A stretch of 64,000 bases of DNA, taken from NCBI GenBank assembly GCA_001599975.1, contig BCIO01000005.1, forward strand, positions 1,736,001 through 1,800,000, written 5' to 3'. Positions within the stretch are counted from its first letter, which is position 1. Every line of letters starts with the position of its first letter. The notes beneath the pieces are model-generated. The model was given only the letters and a program-made list of their open reading frames with translations, was not told the origin of the DNA and made no database searches. Shown piece after piece: positions 22,868-34,838 of the stretch. The position numbers and the translations under genes were made by a program. Source of the stretch: Cystobasidiopsis lactophilus (taxonomy: Eukaryota > Basidiomycota > Agaricostilbomycetes > Agaricostilbales > Chionosphaeraceae).

Positions 22868-24885
22868 TTACGTGGCTGGCGATAAGCGTGCTCTGAGAAC
22901 CTGGCCCAACAGCTTCGCATCCGCACGGCCCTTGGACAGCTTCATGCCTTGGCCGATAAGCCGCATCACCACCTTCTCGTTGCCCTTCCGCACCAGGTCG
23001 CACTCCTCTGGGTTGGCCGCCATGACCTGTTCGGCCAAGCTTTCCACGTCGATGGCAGTCGATTCGTCAGAGAGATAAGGTTGTAGCAGGTCTTGGAGTC
23101 GGCGCTCCGAGGACACAGCTTGCTGCAAGGCCAGCTTGGCGTTCGCACCTAGGGAGAGGCCAGGCTTATCAGCGCCACTCAATGCTGTGCAAGTAGTGAA
23201 GTCTACGTACTAGTGATCCTCTTATCGGAAACGGCCTTCACGAGGGCAGCCATGTCTTGAGGCAGGACGGGGTTCTGCAAGAAGCTCTTGTCGACCGAGC
23301 CCAAAGCTCCCAAAAGCTCGTGCGCGATCCTGTGGATCGGACGGATAAAAATGAGAAATCAACAGAGATCTGAAGCAAGTCCATCGAACGCACCAATTGG
23401 CTGCCGTCTTAGCTTCACACCCCGACGCCACCACCTGCTCGAAATAGCGCACGCCAGGTCCAAAGTCGCCGGTGCCCATCTCTCCCTCCGCAATACCAAC
23501 CAGTCTACTCGATAGCTCTGCTGAAAGGCCATAGTTATTTTCCAGCCTGGCTTGCATAGCGTCCGGCAGTTCCGGGAGCGAGGCCTTCAGGGTCGAGAGG
23601 AAGGAGGCGTCGAGCCGGACGGGCGGCAGCTCTGGGTCCGGCATGTATCGATAGTCTGGTGCGTCTTCCTTTGACCGAAGCCGGAAAGTCTGCCGCTTGA
23701 CCGGGTCGTATCCGCGAGTCTCCTGCGCAACTGGCTGAAAGGCTTGAAGGAGCTCAACTTGCCGTGCGACCTCCGCATCTGTATGAAGAGATTAGATTCA
23801 GAACAATCTAGATCAAAGATATACGAGCTCCATACCGATGGCTTGAGTCATGAAACGGATGCTGTTGATGTTCTTGATCTCGCAGCGGGTCCCCAACTCC
23901 TTTGAATCTTGAGATTGGACTGAAACGTTAACGTCAATCCTCAAGGAGCCCTGTAGGGCTCTCTCTGCTTCAGCTGAGCGAGCTTGAGTTAGAACGGGCC
24001 CCACCTTTTCCATGTCCCCGTCCGAAGCGCCGATGCACCTCAAGATGCGCCTGAGCTTGGTCACATACGTCGCTGCTTCTTGTGCAGATCTGTAACGATT
24101 GGAATCGCCACCAAGATCAGCTGCATTGAGATCTATAGGTAGCGCCGCTTCCCTACCTCAGAGAAGGGTCTGAGATGATTTCGATCAAGGGCGCTCCGGC
24201 TCGGTTGAGGTCGATGAGCGTATTGCCCGAGGCTGGATCAAACGTCGTCTTGGCCGTGTCCTGTGGCAAGATCGCAACAGGACCATCAAGACAGGACTTG
24301 AAGGAGCAGGAATGCAGAACTCCACCAACCTGTTCCAATTGGACCTGCTCGATCCTGACCCTCCTCTCTTTGCCCAGGTCCACCCAGCCATCTTTGGCTA
24401 GCGGCTGGTACTTTTGGGTGACTTGAAAGCCATGGGGCAGGTCGTGGTAGAAGTAGTGCTTCCGGTCGAAGCGCGAGGTCGGAGCCACCTTGCAGTTCAA
24501 GGCCAGGGCAGCTTTGAGGGCGAGCGTCAACGCTTGTGGATTGAGTTTCTGTTCCGAAAATGGGGTTCAGCGAGCGGTGTGGAGCAGGTGAGATGGGGAC
24601 TGACAGGCAGGGTGCCGGGCAGAGCGGCGTCGTACAGAGCTACATTGGTGTTGGGCGTGTCATCAAAGTGGCTGCTGGCAGCTGAGAGCAGAAAGATTAC
24701 GAATCAGAACTCTGGAACTAGACTGCTTGAAGGGAAGGGCGGCCATCCTCACCTGAAAACAATTTGTGCGGCGACTTGAGCTGGCAGTGGATCTCCAAGC
24801 CGACGACGGGCTTATAAGCCTTGGTCGCCGCCTTGGCTGTGGACAGTAACCTCCTCTGGCTGCAGAGAAGAGCCCATTGGGACAT
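22868..24885 (-). CDS. GATB: Mitochondrial glutamyl-tRNA(Gln) amidotransferase subunit B
   Basis: Part of the GatFAB/GatCAB enzyme that turns Glu-tRNA(Gln) into Gln-tRNA(Gln) in mitochondria. Starts [18 protein letters not shown] at 24885, an Arg/Ser-rich presequence (an ATG at 24918 is an alternative). Then come [90 protein letters not shown], and the C-terminal GatB/Yqey helices ending [13 protein letters not shown]. Metal and tRNA-binding blocks are intact. About eight introns. Divergent from Vms1 with only 76 bp between the preferred starts. Confidence 0.93.
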
Positions 24886-24961
24886 CAAATCATGATCGTT
24901 TGCTGCCAACCCTCGCATGAATTATTTCAGACCGGCTCCACCATCGAGTCGACTCCGAGTC
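24886..24961. promoter_or_regulatory. 76-bp shared promoter region, GatB / Vms1
   Basis: Head-to-head starts. A second pair of ATGs (24918 minus, 24917 plus) overlaps at a single CATG, so the upstream-most frames of the two genes would touch. Confidence 0.45.
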
Positions 24962-27008
24962 ATGGGCGACTACTTGTTCTGCTTGCCGGATGAGCTGATC
25001 GCTTCTCTGCATCTGCGCAAGCCGATTGGCTTGGTCGATGAGAGCGGCAAGGGCGAGGAGGAGCAGCAAGAGCCGACGACGTCGCTGGGCTGCTCGACCT
25101 GCCGGATTGCGTCGTGCGAGTCGGTGGCCGCGCAGAGGGAGCACTTCAAGAGCGACTGGCACAAGTACAACGTCAAGCACCCCAAAGGCTTTGTGACCGA
25201 AGACGACTTTGAGCAGCGTTTGGCCGATGGTGAGCCGCTCGTCATCATCCCAAGCACTCAGTAGTGCTTCGTAATGATGAATCGCCACAGGCCTGTCGTC
25301 CATCTCTGGCTCTGACTCATCTCTTTCGTCCTCTTCATCCTCTGGCGACAGTGGCGAAGGTTCAATAGACCAAAGCCCAGGCAAGCGAAAGCCCGGTTCG
25401 CCACTCGTTTGGTTCTCAGCTGGGCCGGACAGCCAGCTTGGCCTCTACAAGTCTGCCCTGCCCATCCCAGCCAAATCAGAAGTGCCGGACTACATCCCTC
25501 TGCTCCGCCAGATCCAAGTCAAAGCGATCAGGCCCGCGCTGAACAAGAAGGAGAAGCAAGCCGGTGGCGTCGACCCGCCGCCGCCTACGCCGGTGGAAGA
25601 CGCCGTTTGGGTGCTGCTGATGGTCGGAGGAGGTCATTTCGCAGGCATGGTGGTCAGCTTGGTGCCCAAGTTTGCGAAACAGGCCGGCAAGCTCGAGAAG
25701 GAGGCCGCTGTCCTCGCCAGCAAGACGTTCCATCGCTACACTAGTAGGTTGCCGTCTCATCTTCATGATATGTCATGTCTTCATCGTGCTCCCTACAGCT
25801 CGACGAAAGCAGGGTGGCTCCCAGTCGCTGAATGATGCATCGAAGTCGAAAGCCAAGTCGGCCGGCGCACGAATCCGCCGCTACAACGAGCAGGCTTTAC
25901 AAGAGGTACGCCGTTTCTCGTCTGTTTGTGGATGAAACCGGTCTGATCGGCAAAACAGGACATCCGGAATCTCTTGCAAGACTGGGCTCTCCACCTCAAG
26001 CAGGCCAAGGCCATCTTCCTCCGCTCGTCCAAGCAGAACTCGAAGATCATCTTCAACTACGAGAGCGCCCTCGTCCAGCGGTCCGACCCTCGAATCAAGT
26101 CCATTCCCTTCCCGACCCGGCGGCCGACCCTGTCCGAGCTGATGCGCGTGTTTGAAGAGCTCACCACCCTCAAAACGTCCCACCTGTCCGAAGAGACCTT
26201 AAAAAAGCTGGACGAAGACTTCTTGGCCGAGCAAAAGAAGCTGCAGGCGGCAAAAGTGCAAGTAGCTAAGTCCACCGTGCAAAAGGCGAAGGAGGACGTC
26301 GGCCCAAAGCTGTCTCCGGAAGAGGTCCTCGAGCGGTCCAGGTGGGAAAGGGTGCTGTCTATGTCCAGCCGCAACAAAGTCGACGCGTTGATCGCCTTTG
26401 TCGAGAAGCGGGATGAGGACTCGCCGGACGTCAATTGGACCGGCTCGCTCCCGGATTGGATCGACAACGCCGACTCTTGCCCCACCCTTCTGCACTATGC
26501 TGCGCTGTACGACTCGGCCCAGGTGGTGCGCTACCTGCTGATGGACCGCAAAGAAGATCCTTGCGCCCTGTCCGACCTGCACAAGACTCCGTACGAGCTC
26601 GCGCCGACCCGCCTCACTCGCAATACTTTCCGACGGCTCATGGCCGACTATCCCACCTTGTGCGACTGGTCCAATGCGCGAGTGCCTTCCGCGCTCACCG
26701 AGGCGCAGGAGGCCACCCAGAGGGACAAGAACCGAGAGCGCAAAGCCAAGCTCAAGGAGAAGCAGGCCCAAAGAGACGAAGCGACCAAAGCTGCTGCCCT
26801 GCAGGAGCAGAAGCTGGCCGAGCAAGCGGCTGCGTTAAGGTTGAAAGAAGAGGAGGCCAAGCGGGTGGCAAGACCCAATGGTTCCCAGAAGCTGGGCGGG
26901 ATGCAGAGTGGGAAGGGCGTGGGCATGTCTCCGACTGCCTTTGCAGCTTTGGAAAGGGAAAGAAGGGCTAGGGCCGCGGAGGCTAGGCTTCAAGGAGGAT
27001 CGGGTTAA
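24962..27008 (+). CDS. VMS1: Vms1/ANKZF1, peptidyl-tRNA endonuclease of ribosome quality control
   Basis: Releases stalled chains from 60S ribosomes and links Cdc48 to mitochondria. Starts MGDYLFCLPDELIASL at 24962. A C2H2 finger follows (CSTCRIASCESVAAQREHFK, then HKYNVKHP). The eRF1-like VLRF1 domain begins VWVLLMVGGGHFAGMV, runs to HRYT and after an intron continues TRRKQGGSQSLNDA, where the Gln of GGSQ is the catalytic residue in yeast Vms1. Then come SAGARIRRYNEQ, AIFLRSSKQN, ankyrin-like repeats (LLHYAALYDSAQVVRYLLM, CALSDLHKTPYELAP) and a charged coiled coil (REEKAKLKEKQ-like). Ends EARLQGGSG. Complete; all hallmarks seen. Confidence 0.93.
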
Positions 27009-27419
27009 CCCTTTCTGTGTGCTAATTGCGATCTCTCTGCCTCCTGCTCACTCCTTTTCCGTTCGTGACCTCGATACGATATCTTTGGCACAACCCGGCA
27101 AAGTAAGACCATTACTTATACGAGCCTGCCCCCTAACGCGAACACAAAGCCAACCGCCACTCTTTTCCCGGCGTCACCAAAGTGCTCATATTGTGTCCTT
27201 GCCGTTGGTGTGATGTGTTGACTGCTCGATTGTCTTGCTTGATCTGAGACGTTACTCCGCCACCATGATTCTTTCACAAGCCCGCCGTTCGTCAAGAAAG
27301 TCTATTTCGGAAGCCGTTGCTCTGCTTGCTTCACCGTCTGTGCTTAGCTCTCTTGCTCCTGAACCAACACCTTCTTCACAGCAATTTCTTTCACTCTGTC
27401 TGCGAAGCTTGCTACCACT
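27009..27419. other. Spacer/5' leader before the next plus-strand gene
   Basis: 411 bp. A short open stretch from ATG 27265 does not connect to the downstream exons in frame, and I see no other gene. It probably holds the promoter and untranslated leader. Confidence 0.35.
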
Positions 27420-28527
27420 ATGCCTGTCTTCACGACATCGAAGCCCCTGCCTCCACTGCCTTCTGCTTGGTCTGGCAAAGTCAATCGAACGGTAAGAAAT
27501 GTCACCCATTCTGGATCTATTACATCCTTGTGCTTAGAGATATGCGTTACCAGGCTCCCAAAAGGCCAAGCCTGCTGAAGCGCCTGTCCGGCTCGTTGAT
27601 GAGACCTTTGGTGAGCAGTTTGACGACTTCTTTGCCTCGGTTTCAGCTCTAACGGTTCAATAAACAGAAGCGGGAGAAGGTCGTCTTTGTCATCGACCCG
27701 TCCACCGTGTCGGGAGCAAGCCCAGCCAAAGAGGCCCATGGCTACTTCGACGTCGATGGCCGCAAGGGTGCTTCTGGGGTCTACCAGCCTCTTGAACTGT
27801 ACTTGGTATGCATTATAGGTCCTCATTCTGACGGTTTTCTGTGCTCAAGTCTTGCCCATAGCCGGTCATTGACTTCGACTTTTCGGAAACTTACACCGGC
27901 ACTTGCAGCCCAACCGAGTCTGGCGCCTCTACACCTTCTCAATTGCGCGAGGACCCTTCGGCTTTCGGATCTGGCGCTTCCACTCCCTCAGATGGCGCTT
28001 ACCCGCTTGCGCCCCCGGTGTCGCTCGCCACTGTTGGCACAGCTTCGCTGGTGTCGTCTGCTCATTCCGACGCGGACTCTGTGTACAGCACCCATACCAA
28101 TTCAGACTGCCACAGCATATGGACCAAGTCCACTGGCGGCCATGGCCAGCTTGGCCCAGAGGTTGGGGAAGAGCTCCGCCGCGTCTTGAAGGTCGTTGGA
28201 AACAAGGGCGTCTACGCTGACAACATACAGACCTCTCCATTTTCGAGTACTTCGTCTCTGGACGCAAGTGTCAAGCGACAGCAGCTCGCTCAGCAACTGG
28301 AGCAAGCGATGCAAACCGAGCTCGAGTTCAACAAGGCTCAAGACAGCCTTTCCATGTGCCCTCGCCCCTTCCCAACTGAAGATGGCGCAAGCTTCCAAGA
28401 GGTCGAGCACAACGCGCACGGCAGGTGCGGTTTGAGGAGGCGTTCGGCCATCAAGCGCATCCAAGAGAATCGAGCTCGCATGCTTTCGTCCAAGGAAAGC
28501 AACGCTTGGTGGACTCAGGGGTTTTAG
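27420..28527 (+). CDS. Unknown fungal protein, about 300 aa
   Basis: Starts MPVFTTSKPLPPLPSAW at 27420 and ends ESNAWWTQGF-stop. Three introns, all GT-AG: after KVNRT (GTAAGA), after SLMRPL (GTGAGC) and after PLELYL (GTATGC). The first half is basic and Pro-rich (KRPSLLKRLSGSLMRP). Then come KREKVVFVIDPSTVSG, a Ser/Thr-rich low-complexity stretch (SPTESGASTPS, YSTHTNSDCHSIWT) and a helical C-terminus (QQLAQQLEQAMQTEL, SAIKRIQENRARML). No signal peptide or membrane segment. I recognise no family. Confidence 0.6.
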
Positions 28528-28769
28528 GTCTATCATTGTATGCATTTTGAAATTTTGCCACCCCGTCTCAGTGACTGCTTCATCATCAACATCACGAGCC
28601 AAGCTCGCTGGTTGCCCCTCGCCAGCGACTCCGTGACTCGACTGACAACTCGGCTCTACCTCAAACCATTCTCCTCTACTTCACACAGGCATGTGTGCTA
28701 GTGCTTGAATCAAGAGGGCCGCCTCTGCTTTACGGCTAGGGAGACACACAGAACTCCTCTTCGCGCGAG
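28528..28769. other. Spacer between two unknown genes
   Basis: 242 bp holding the 3' end of one gene and the promoter of the next; nothing else seen. Confidence 0.3.
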
Positions 28770-29114
28770 ATGTCGTCCACCACTCCGACGGACCCACATA
28801 GAGCTTCCGTATCTTCGGCCAAGAAGAAATTTGATCATGACGACTCTTCGACCATCATCACTGCGACCATCGTCGTCTCCTTTATCGTACTGATCGCGGT
28901 CGGTGAGGATGCTTCCCCTTCCTTTTGCGAAAGCCGCTCTGACGCGGTGTCCCCAGCCTTATTCGTCTTTTTGAAGGTCACGCAATGGGTCAGGAGGAGT
29001 GCCGAGCGAAGGCGAAGGCTGAAAGCCAAGAAGTCGGCAGGCGCGAGAGGGGTAGCAGCCGGGCGGAATGAAGCCAAGCGCGGAGGCAAGAACGCGTTTG
29101 ACACTTGGGAATAG
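28770..29114 (+). CDS. Small single-pass membrane protein, unknown
   Basis: Starts MSSTTPTDPHRASVSSAK at 28770. One intron (donor GTGAGG after GCGGTCG, acceptor CCCCAG) joins ATIVVSFIVLIAV to ALFVFLKVTQWV, making one continuous membrane helix of about 23 residues. Without splicing the helix is broken by a charged insert. A strongly basic tail follows (RRSAERRRRLKAKKSAG, then RNEAKRGGKNAF). The positive-inside rule puts the long basic C-terminus in the cytosol. Ends DTWE. Small fungal protein with no recognised family. Confidence 0.6.
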   Translation: MSSTTPTDPHRASVSSAKKKFDHDDSSTIITATIVVSFIVLIAVGEDASPSFCESRSDAVSPALFVFLKVTQWVRRSAERRRRLKAKKSAGARGVAAGRNEAKRGGKNAFDTWE

Positions 29115-29231
29115 TGAGGCTTTCTCGTTTGCATCTGCTTATGTACGCCGGCTCATGCCGGTCCACAGCGAGGGCTTCCCGGCTTGACAGAGGAACAAGG
29201 ATGATTTCACAGCTGGACGACGCGCAGCTCT

Positions 29232-30629
29232 CTAGGGCACGCGGCTCCCTGCCTCAGCTCCCATCTCCTCCAACTCGACCTCGATCCCTTCTTTGGCCAG
29301 TCTAACGGTGTCCAGGGTGCCTTCTCGTTTGGGCATTCCATCGGTCGCTTTGACAGCAGCCTCTTCCGGAGACAACACCTTTGTCCTGCATGTCGGAGTC
29401 AAAAGGGTGGCATAGGAGATGAAAGGAAAGCAAGACGGACCTCAGGAAATGGGCGATGTACTCAAAGTACCCGATCTGCGTGCAGGTGTCGTTGTGGGTG
29501 CCCTCCTCAAACTCTTTCCAGGCCTTGACCTCTGAGCTGCAATCCTCGTACAGCTGCATCATTTGGTGGGGCGGCACCAAGTCATCTTGCGCGCCAGACA
29601 AGAACAGGAACGGAAGCTGCAGTTGCGAGGAATGGGTATTTAGCCCACCGGCCAGAGAGGAGGCAACATGATGAAATCGCCTACATCTTTTCGGAACTTG
29701 GAAATGAGCTTGCCAGAGTCCCAATGCTGGTGCAGGAGGAATAGGAAGGGCTCGAGGAACGACATGACGTGCGGCACGATTTCGTCAAGCGACAAAAAGG
29801 TGTTCTCAACCACGACCGCGCTGACCTGGGGCACTATTGAGCGCATGCAATTGTGAGATGTAGTCAAAGACTTACTCTTTGCTCGTTCCGGCTGGCGAGA
29901 TCTATCGCGACTGCGCCTCCCAAAGATTGGCCGTACAGAATGATCTTGGTGTTCTCTAATAACGGGTGCGAAAGGATGTAATCCAGCGCCGTCTCTGTGA
30001 TAAAGCCATCAAGATAATTCAATTTGAATGAAATGTGAGGTTTCACGCACGCGCGTCGAGCCTGATGCCCTTCTCGTTCGGCGAGCCCTGGCTCTTTCCA
30101 TACCTTGAAACAGAGCGACCGGCTTAAGACACCGAGCCGGTCAGAACAAGAAAGTTCTCTCACCCTCGGTAGGACAGCAGCATGACGTTCATCTTGAGGT
30201 GTTGGTGGAAGACTTTGGCGACGGGCAGACGATGGCCCATGTTGCCCGCATTGGCATGCAAGAGGAGGACCGTCGGTCTTTTCGGCGCTTGTGCCTTGGT
30301 GTCGTTGTCTTCCGCGCCTTGCAGAATCACGTAGGCCTTGATCTTGACGCCGTCAGGGGACTCGAGCTCCACATCCTCGAATTCGTTCATGCCAAAGCGC
30401 GACGGCAGCCAGACATCAGTTCGCGAGCCGCTATGGATTTGGTACATCAAGAAACTCATGTGAGATTGAAAGAAAGCAGGAAAACCCACGAGGGAAAGGA
30501 GGAAGGGTAGATGAGGCGGCCTTGGAAGAAGTAAAGCGCGGTTCCGGCTGTGGCGACGGCGACCGCTGCCCATTTGCCAATGTTGACTATCAAATTGTAC
30601 GCCGCTGTGGGCTTGTAATAGAAAACCAT
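29232..30629 (-). CDS. Bem46/ABHD13-like alpha/beta hydrolase, membrane-anchored
   Basis: Serine hydrolase with an N-terminal anchor. Starts MVFYYKPTAAYNLIVN at 30629; one membrane segment (NIGKWAAVAVATAGTALYFF) is followed by RLIYPSSFPSW. Hydrolase blocks: VELESPDGVKIKAYV, PTVLLLHANAGNMGHRL, YGQSLGGAVAIDLA (GxSxG nucleophile Ser), VVVENTFLSLDEIV, LPFLFLSGAQDDLVPPHQM (catalytic Asp) and EEGTHNDTCTQIGY (catalytic His). This pattern fits the bem46 family of endoplasmic reticulum proteins. A C-terminal exon (MPKREGTLDTVRLAKEGI...) ends AGSRVP at 29232. About six introns. Catalytic triad complete. Divergent from the complex I gene over 126 bp. Confidence 0.9.
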
Positions 30630-30755
30630 CTTGCTCCGCTGGCCGTCAAAGGGATTCAAGGAAATTTCGATGCGTCTGGCGAAAGGGGGTCTGACGAGGG
30701 GTCACTTTCTGGCAGGACGAATTGCTCGCTTCTCATTCGTTGACAGTCGAGTGCC

Positions 30756-33400
30756 ATGCTTGCAAAGAGGCTGGCCAAGCTGCCTAGGCGCCAGCTGCAG
30801 CTTGCGACTTTCTCGACCTCGTCCCGGGCGCCCGCTGAGATCACGCTCGAGATCGATGGCAAGTCGGTCTCGATTGAGCAGGGCTCGTCCTTGATCCAGG
30901 TGTGTTTGGTCTCTTGTTTGCTGGCCTTGGCTTTTGGCGCGGGCGGCTGAGCTCGATGGGATGCACTGCAGGCTTGCGAGAAGGCTGGGGCCACGATACC
31001 TCGGTTTTGGTGAGTCGGGGCATTGCCGGAAGCCAAAAGGCGACAGCTGGCTCAGTGGACCATGCTTCCGCGCAGTTATCATGACCGGTGCGGCCTGGCC
31101 TCCTACTAGCCTCTTTGCACAAGACTGATAGGGTGGCAATCTTGCAGGCTCAACATCGCCGGCAACTGCAGGCAAGCTAAACGAAGCGCTGGAGTTTGGG
31201 CGGAGAGGCTAACCCCCAGAAATCAAACAGGATGTGTCTCGTCGAAGTCTCTCCCGGTCCACCTAAGCCACAGGCCTCTTGCGCCATGCCAGCCATGTAC
31301 GTCTTGCTTCGATCATATCCCAAGGGACTTCTATTGAGAAGGGGCGTACAGGCCGGGGCAAAAAGTCAAGACCGACTCTCCCTTGGTGCGCAAGGCCAGG
31401 GAGGGCGTCATGGAGATGCTGTTGGCCAACCACCCGTTAGACTGCCCGATTTGCGACCAGGGTGGCGAGTGCGACCTGCAGGACCAGTCGATGCGCTACG
31501 GCTCGGACAGGACCCGCTTCCACGAGATCACTGGCAAGCGCGCCGTCGAGGACAAGGACTTTGGCCCGCTCGTCAAGACGGTCATGACCCGCTGCATCCA
31601 CTGCACCCGCTGCGTCCGCTTCGCCAACGAGGTCGCCGGCCAGCCCGAGCTGGGCACCTCTGGCCGCGGCAACTCGATGCAGATTGGCACCTACATCCAA
31701 AAGACCCTCAACTCCGAGATGTCGGCCAACGTGATCGACCTGTGCCCGGTCGGCGCCCTGACTTCCAAGCCGTACGCCTTCCACGCCCGCCCGTGGGAGC
31801 TCAAGCACACCGAGTCCATCGATGTGCTCGACGCCCTCGGCTCCAACATTAAGGTCGACTCCCGCGGCACCCAGGTCATGCGCATCCAGCCCCGCTTGAA
31901 CGACAACATCAACGAGGAGTGGATCAACGACAAGACCCGCTACGCCTACGACGGCCTCAAGTACCAGCGCTTGACCACGCCGCTGGTGAAGGAGGGCGAC
32001 CGCTTTGTGCCTGCTACTTGGCCAGAGGCGCTGCAGGTAGTGGCAGACGGATTGAAGGCGTCCGGTGCTTCGGGCAACGAGATTCAAGCGCTGGCCGGCT
32101 CCCTGGCCGACTCCGAGTCCCTCGTCGCCCTCAAGGACCTCGTCAACAAGCTCGGTTCAGACAACACCTCCTTGGACCGCCCGGCCGGCACCTCCAGCCC
32201 GCTCGCGCCCGTCGACGTCCGCTCCAACTACCTCTTCAACTCCACCATCCCTGGCGCTGAGTCTGCCGACTTGGTCCTGCTGGTCGGCACCAACCCCCGC
32301 CACGAGGGCGCTCTGCTCAACACGCGGCTCCGGAAATCTTACCTCCACAAGGGCACCGACTTTGCTCTGATCGGCGAGCAGTTCGAGTCGACCTTTGAGT
32401 ACGAGCACCTCGGCGCCGACCTGGCCGCCGTCAAGTCGTTCGTTTCCGGCAAAGGCAAATTCGCAGAGCGGTTCGCCAAGGCCAAGAAGCCCCTCATTAT
32501 CGTCGGCAGCGCCATCGCCGAGCACGCAGACGGCGCCCTGGTCTACCAAGAGCTCGTCAAATACGTCCAGAACCACAAGTCGTCTTTCCTGACCGAGAAC
32601 TGGACCGGCCTAAGTACCCTTCAACGGGTAGGTGCTTCGTTGTTGGCTGTTTGCGATGCCGGTCTTGACGGATATTGCAGGCTGCTTCCCACACCGCCGC
32701 TTACGACATTGGCTTCGTGCCGTCAGCCGCTGCCACCAAAACGAAGCCCAAATTCGTCTACCTCCTCAACGCCGACGACTTTGACCCGTCCATCATCCCT
32801 AAAGACGCCTTTGTCGTCTACCAAGGCCATCACGGCGACCTCGGCGCCCAGTATGCCGACGTGTGCCTGCCTGGCTCCGCTTACACCGAAAAGTCTGTCA
32901 CCTGGGTCAACACTGAGGGGCGGACGCAGATGGGCCGCGCCGCTGTGCCAGCACCGGGCGCCGCCAGAGAAGACTGGAAGACCATCCGCGCCATCTCGGA
33001 GGTCGTCGGCGTCACCTTGCCGTACGACGATGTGGCAGCTCTGAGAGACCGCATGTGGGATATCAGCCCGACGCTGGTTCGCTACGACGTCGTGGAGACG
33101 CCCGATGTCGGCACCATTGAAGCTGGCCTCAAGGAGCTGGCTCGGCACGTCACCAAAGTTGCCAAGACCCCGGCAGCCGGCGCAAAGACTGGTGCCTTCA
33201 AAAAGCCCATTGAAGACTTCTACCGAACCGATTCCATCTCCCGCTCGTCGACTACCATGGCTCAATGCTCGCGCGCCTTTACCCAAGGCAACTGGACCAA
33301 GAGCGATGCTGATGAAAACTTGCCGAGTGCTGCGTGCGTTCCACTCTATACCCTTTATTTGCTCCAAACCCATGCTAAAGTACAATGCCATGATGTATAG
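30756..33400 (+). CDS. NADH:ubiquinone oxidoreductase 75-kDa subunit (NDUFS1/Nuo78)
   Basis: Largest iron-sulfur subunit of mitochondrial complex I. Starts MLAKRLAKLPRRQLQLATFS at 30756, a typical presequence. The first exons give EITLEIDGKSVSIEQGSSLI, ACEKAG and NCRMCLVEV (2Fe-2S ferredoxin fold). They are followed by HPLDCPICDQGGECDLQDQ and CIHCTRCVRFANE...LCPVGAL (4Fe-4S ligands), then the inactive molybdopterin-type domain (NEEWINDKTRYAYDGL, YAYDGLKYQRLTTPLVK, VCLPGSAYTEKSVTWVNTEG). The 5' part has at least five short exons, including those for the Cys-rich motif. Ends near 33400; the last few dozen residues (VPLYTLYLLQTHAK) may be misread intron. Confidence 0.93.
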
Positions 33401-33519
33401 ATTTGGTTGATTGGTAAAATGTTGGGCATGCGGACCTAGTACCATATTTTGTGCATTTATTTTCTTCCTTCTTTCTAGAGCTGCCGTCTTGCAAAGGAGC
33501 CGCATAGACGATGATTGCT

Positions 33520-34838
33520 TCAGGCTGATTTTGCGCGGTGTTTCTTCGAGTAAGAGACGACATAGAAGCGGGCGAACAGGGCGGTGAGGGGCACTGCTTA
33601 TCAGGATGAGAATGAAGAGCACGCGGGCGTGGGCCATTCCCTACAAAGATACGCCACGTTGAAGAAGACAGCGAAAGCCGGAGCACTACGGCACGAGCGT
33701 GAGAAACGCTCTGTGCGCGGAAACAAACCAGCGCTCACCTGTCCACGGCCATGCATTTGCCAGATTCGCGTACGAAACCTGACCCTTGAATGAGCAATTG
33801 TCTCCATAGACGTAAGAGGCACTTGCCATTGAGATCGAGATCGGGAAGCGAAATGAAAACGTAGCTGGTGGCCAGGCTTCCTCCGACAATGAATTGGAGG
33901 ATTTGGAGTGTCGTCAATGATTGCTTGAGGATACGAGGGAAGGGAAGCTTGATAACAGAGCAAGCATAATAGCTGTACATGATAGACTGCCAAGACAAAC
34001 ATTGAGCGAAAAGACATGAGGCAATGGCTTCCGACTTACATGAATGAAGCTGTTGAACAGCACAAAGAATAGGATGGGGGTGCTCTGAAAGCGAATGCCG
34101 CTATACATCGCGAACATGGCGCCGGCATGGTGGTAAACCTGATTTGGGGCTTCAGGCATTGTCATCGGACAGGCCAATCAAACCCCGGCACTCACTTGCA
34201 AAGGCTTCACTTTGCTGCCCTTCAGCAACAAGATGGCCGTGTCGACCACTTCGTAATATTTGCTGATGTAAAACAAAAAGCCGTAGCGCAAGCTGAAAGA
34301 ACACCGTTGAAGCTGGGGTTTGATTCTGCGTGGAGAAACTCACATAGTCGCCCAAAGGTCGCCATTCGAATCACAATAGGCATGACGAAGGGCAGCAGAT
34401 CCTGCTCTTCGGTAGGCGTCCAACAAGTGGGCTGCAACCGGAGGTGCGATCTTGAAGAAAGTCCACAACGAATAGGCAGCGAGGAAAAGGTTGTGAAGGA
34501 GCCTATCGACACCCAAAGGGGTAACGCAGTCAGAAATATGTTACAATCTATTGTTCAAATCCAAAGCCAAGGCACGGTCGGACGGACATCGCCGCCAAGA
34601 GAAGCCACCGAAAAAGTCAGAAAGCTCACACGACTGCCATTGCAGGTTTGCTGCGAAGGTAGTTGACCTTGCTCGGTCTCCTTCTATTGTATCTTGACAC
34701 AACCAAGACATAGAGAGCGGCAAACACAATCGGGCAATACACGCTCATCGACAGATCATAGAGCCAGCTCAAAGGAATCTCCTTGGGCAGGGACGAGTAG
34801 GGCGTGGCGAGCAGGTCCTTGAAGTAGCCTCTCAGCAT
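33520..34838 (-). CDS. ELO-family fatty-acid elongase (3-ketoacyl-CoA synthase)
   Basis: Condensing enzyme of very-long-chain fatty-acid synthesis in the endoplasmic reticulum. Starts MLRGYFKDLLATPYSS at 34838. Membrane segments are seen in VYCPIVFAALYVLVV, LFLAAYSLWTFFKIAPPV and later exons. Key block: FLFYISKYYEVVDTAILLLKGSK, then PLQ joined by an intron to VYHHAGAMFAMY (QxxHH histidine box), FNSFIHSIMYSYYA, and NVAYLLPLTALFARFYVVSY. Ends SKKHRAKSA at 33520, after an intron from GTAGGG to ATAAGCAG. The Q in place of the first His of HxxHH is a known variant. Convergent with complex I; stops 120 bp apart. Confidence 0.88.

Noticed and set aside
31437-32087. Minus-strand 216-codon frame within the complex I gene
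   Set aside because: Antisense shadow of a long GC-rich exon.
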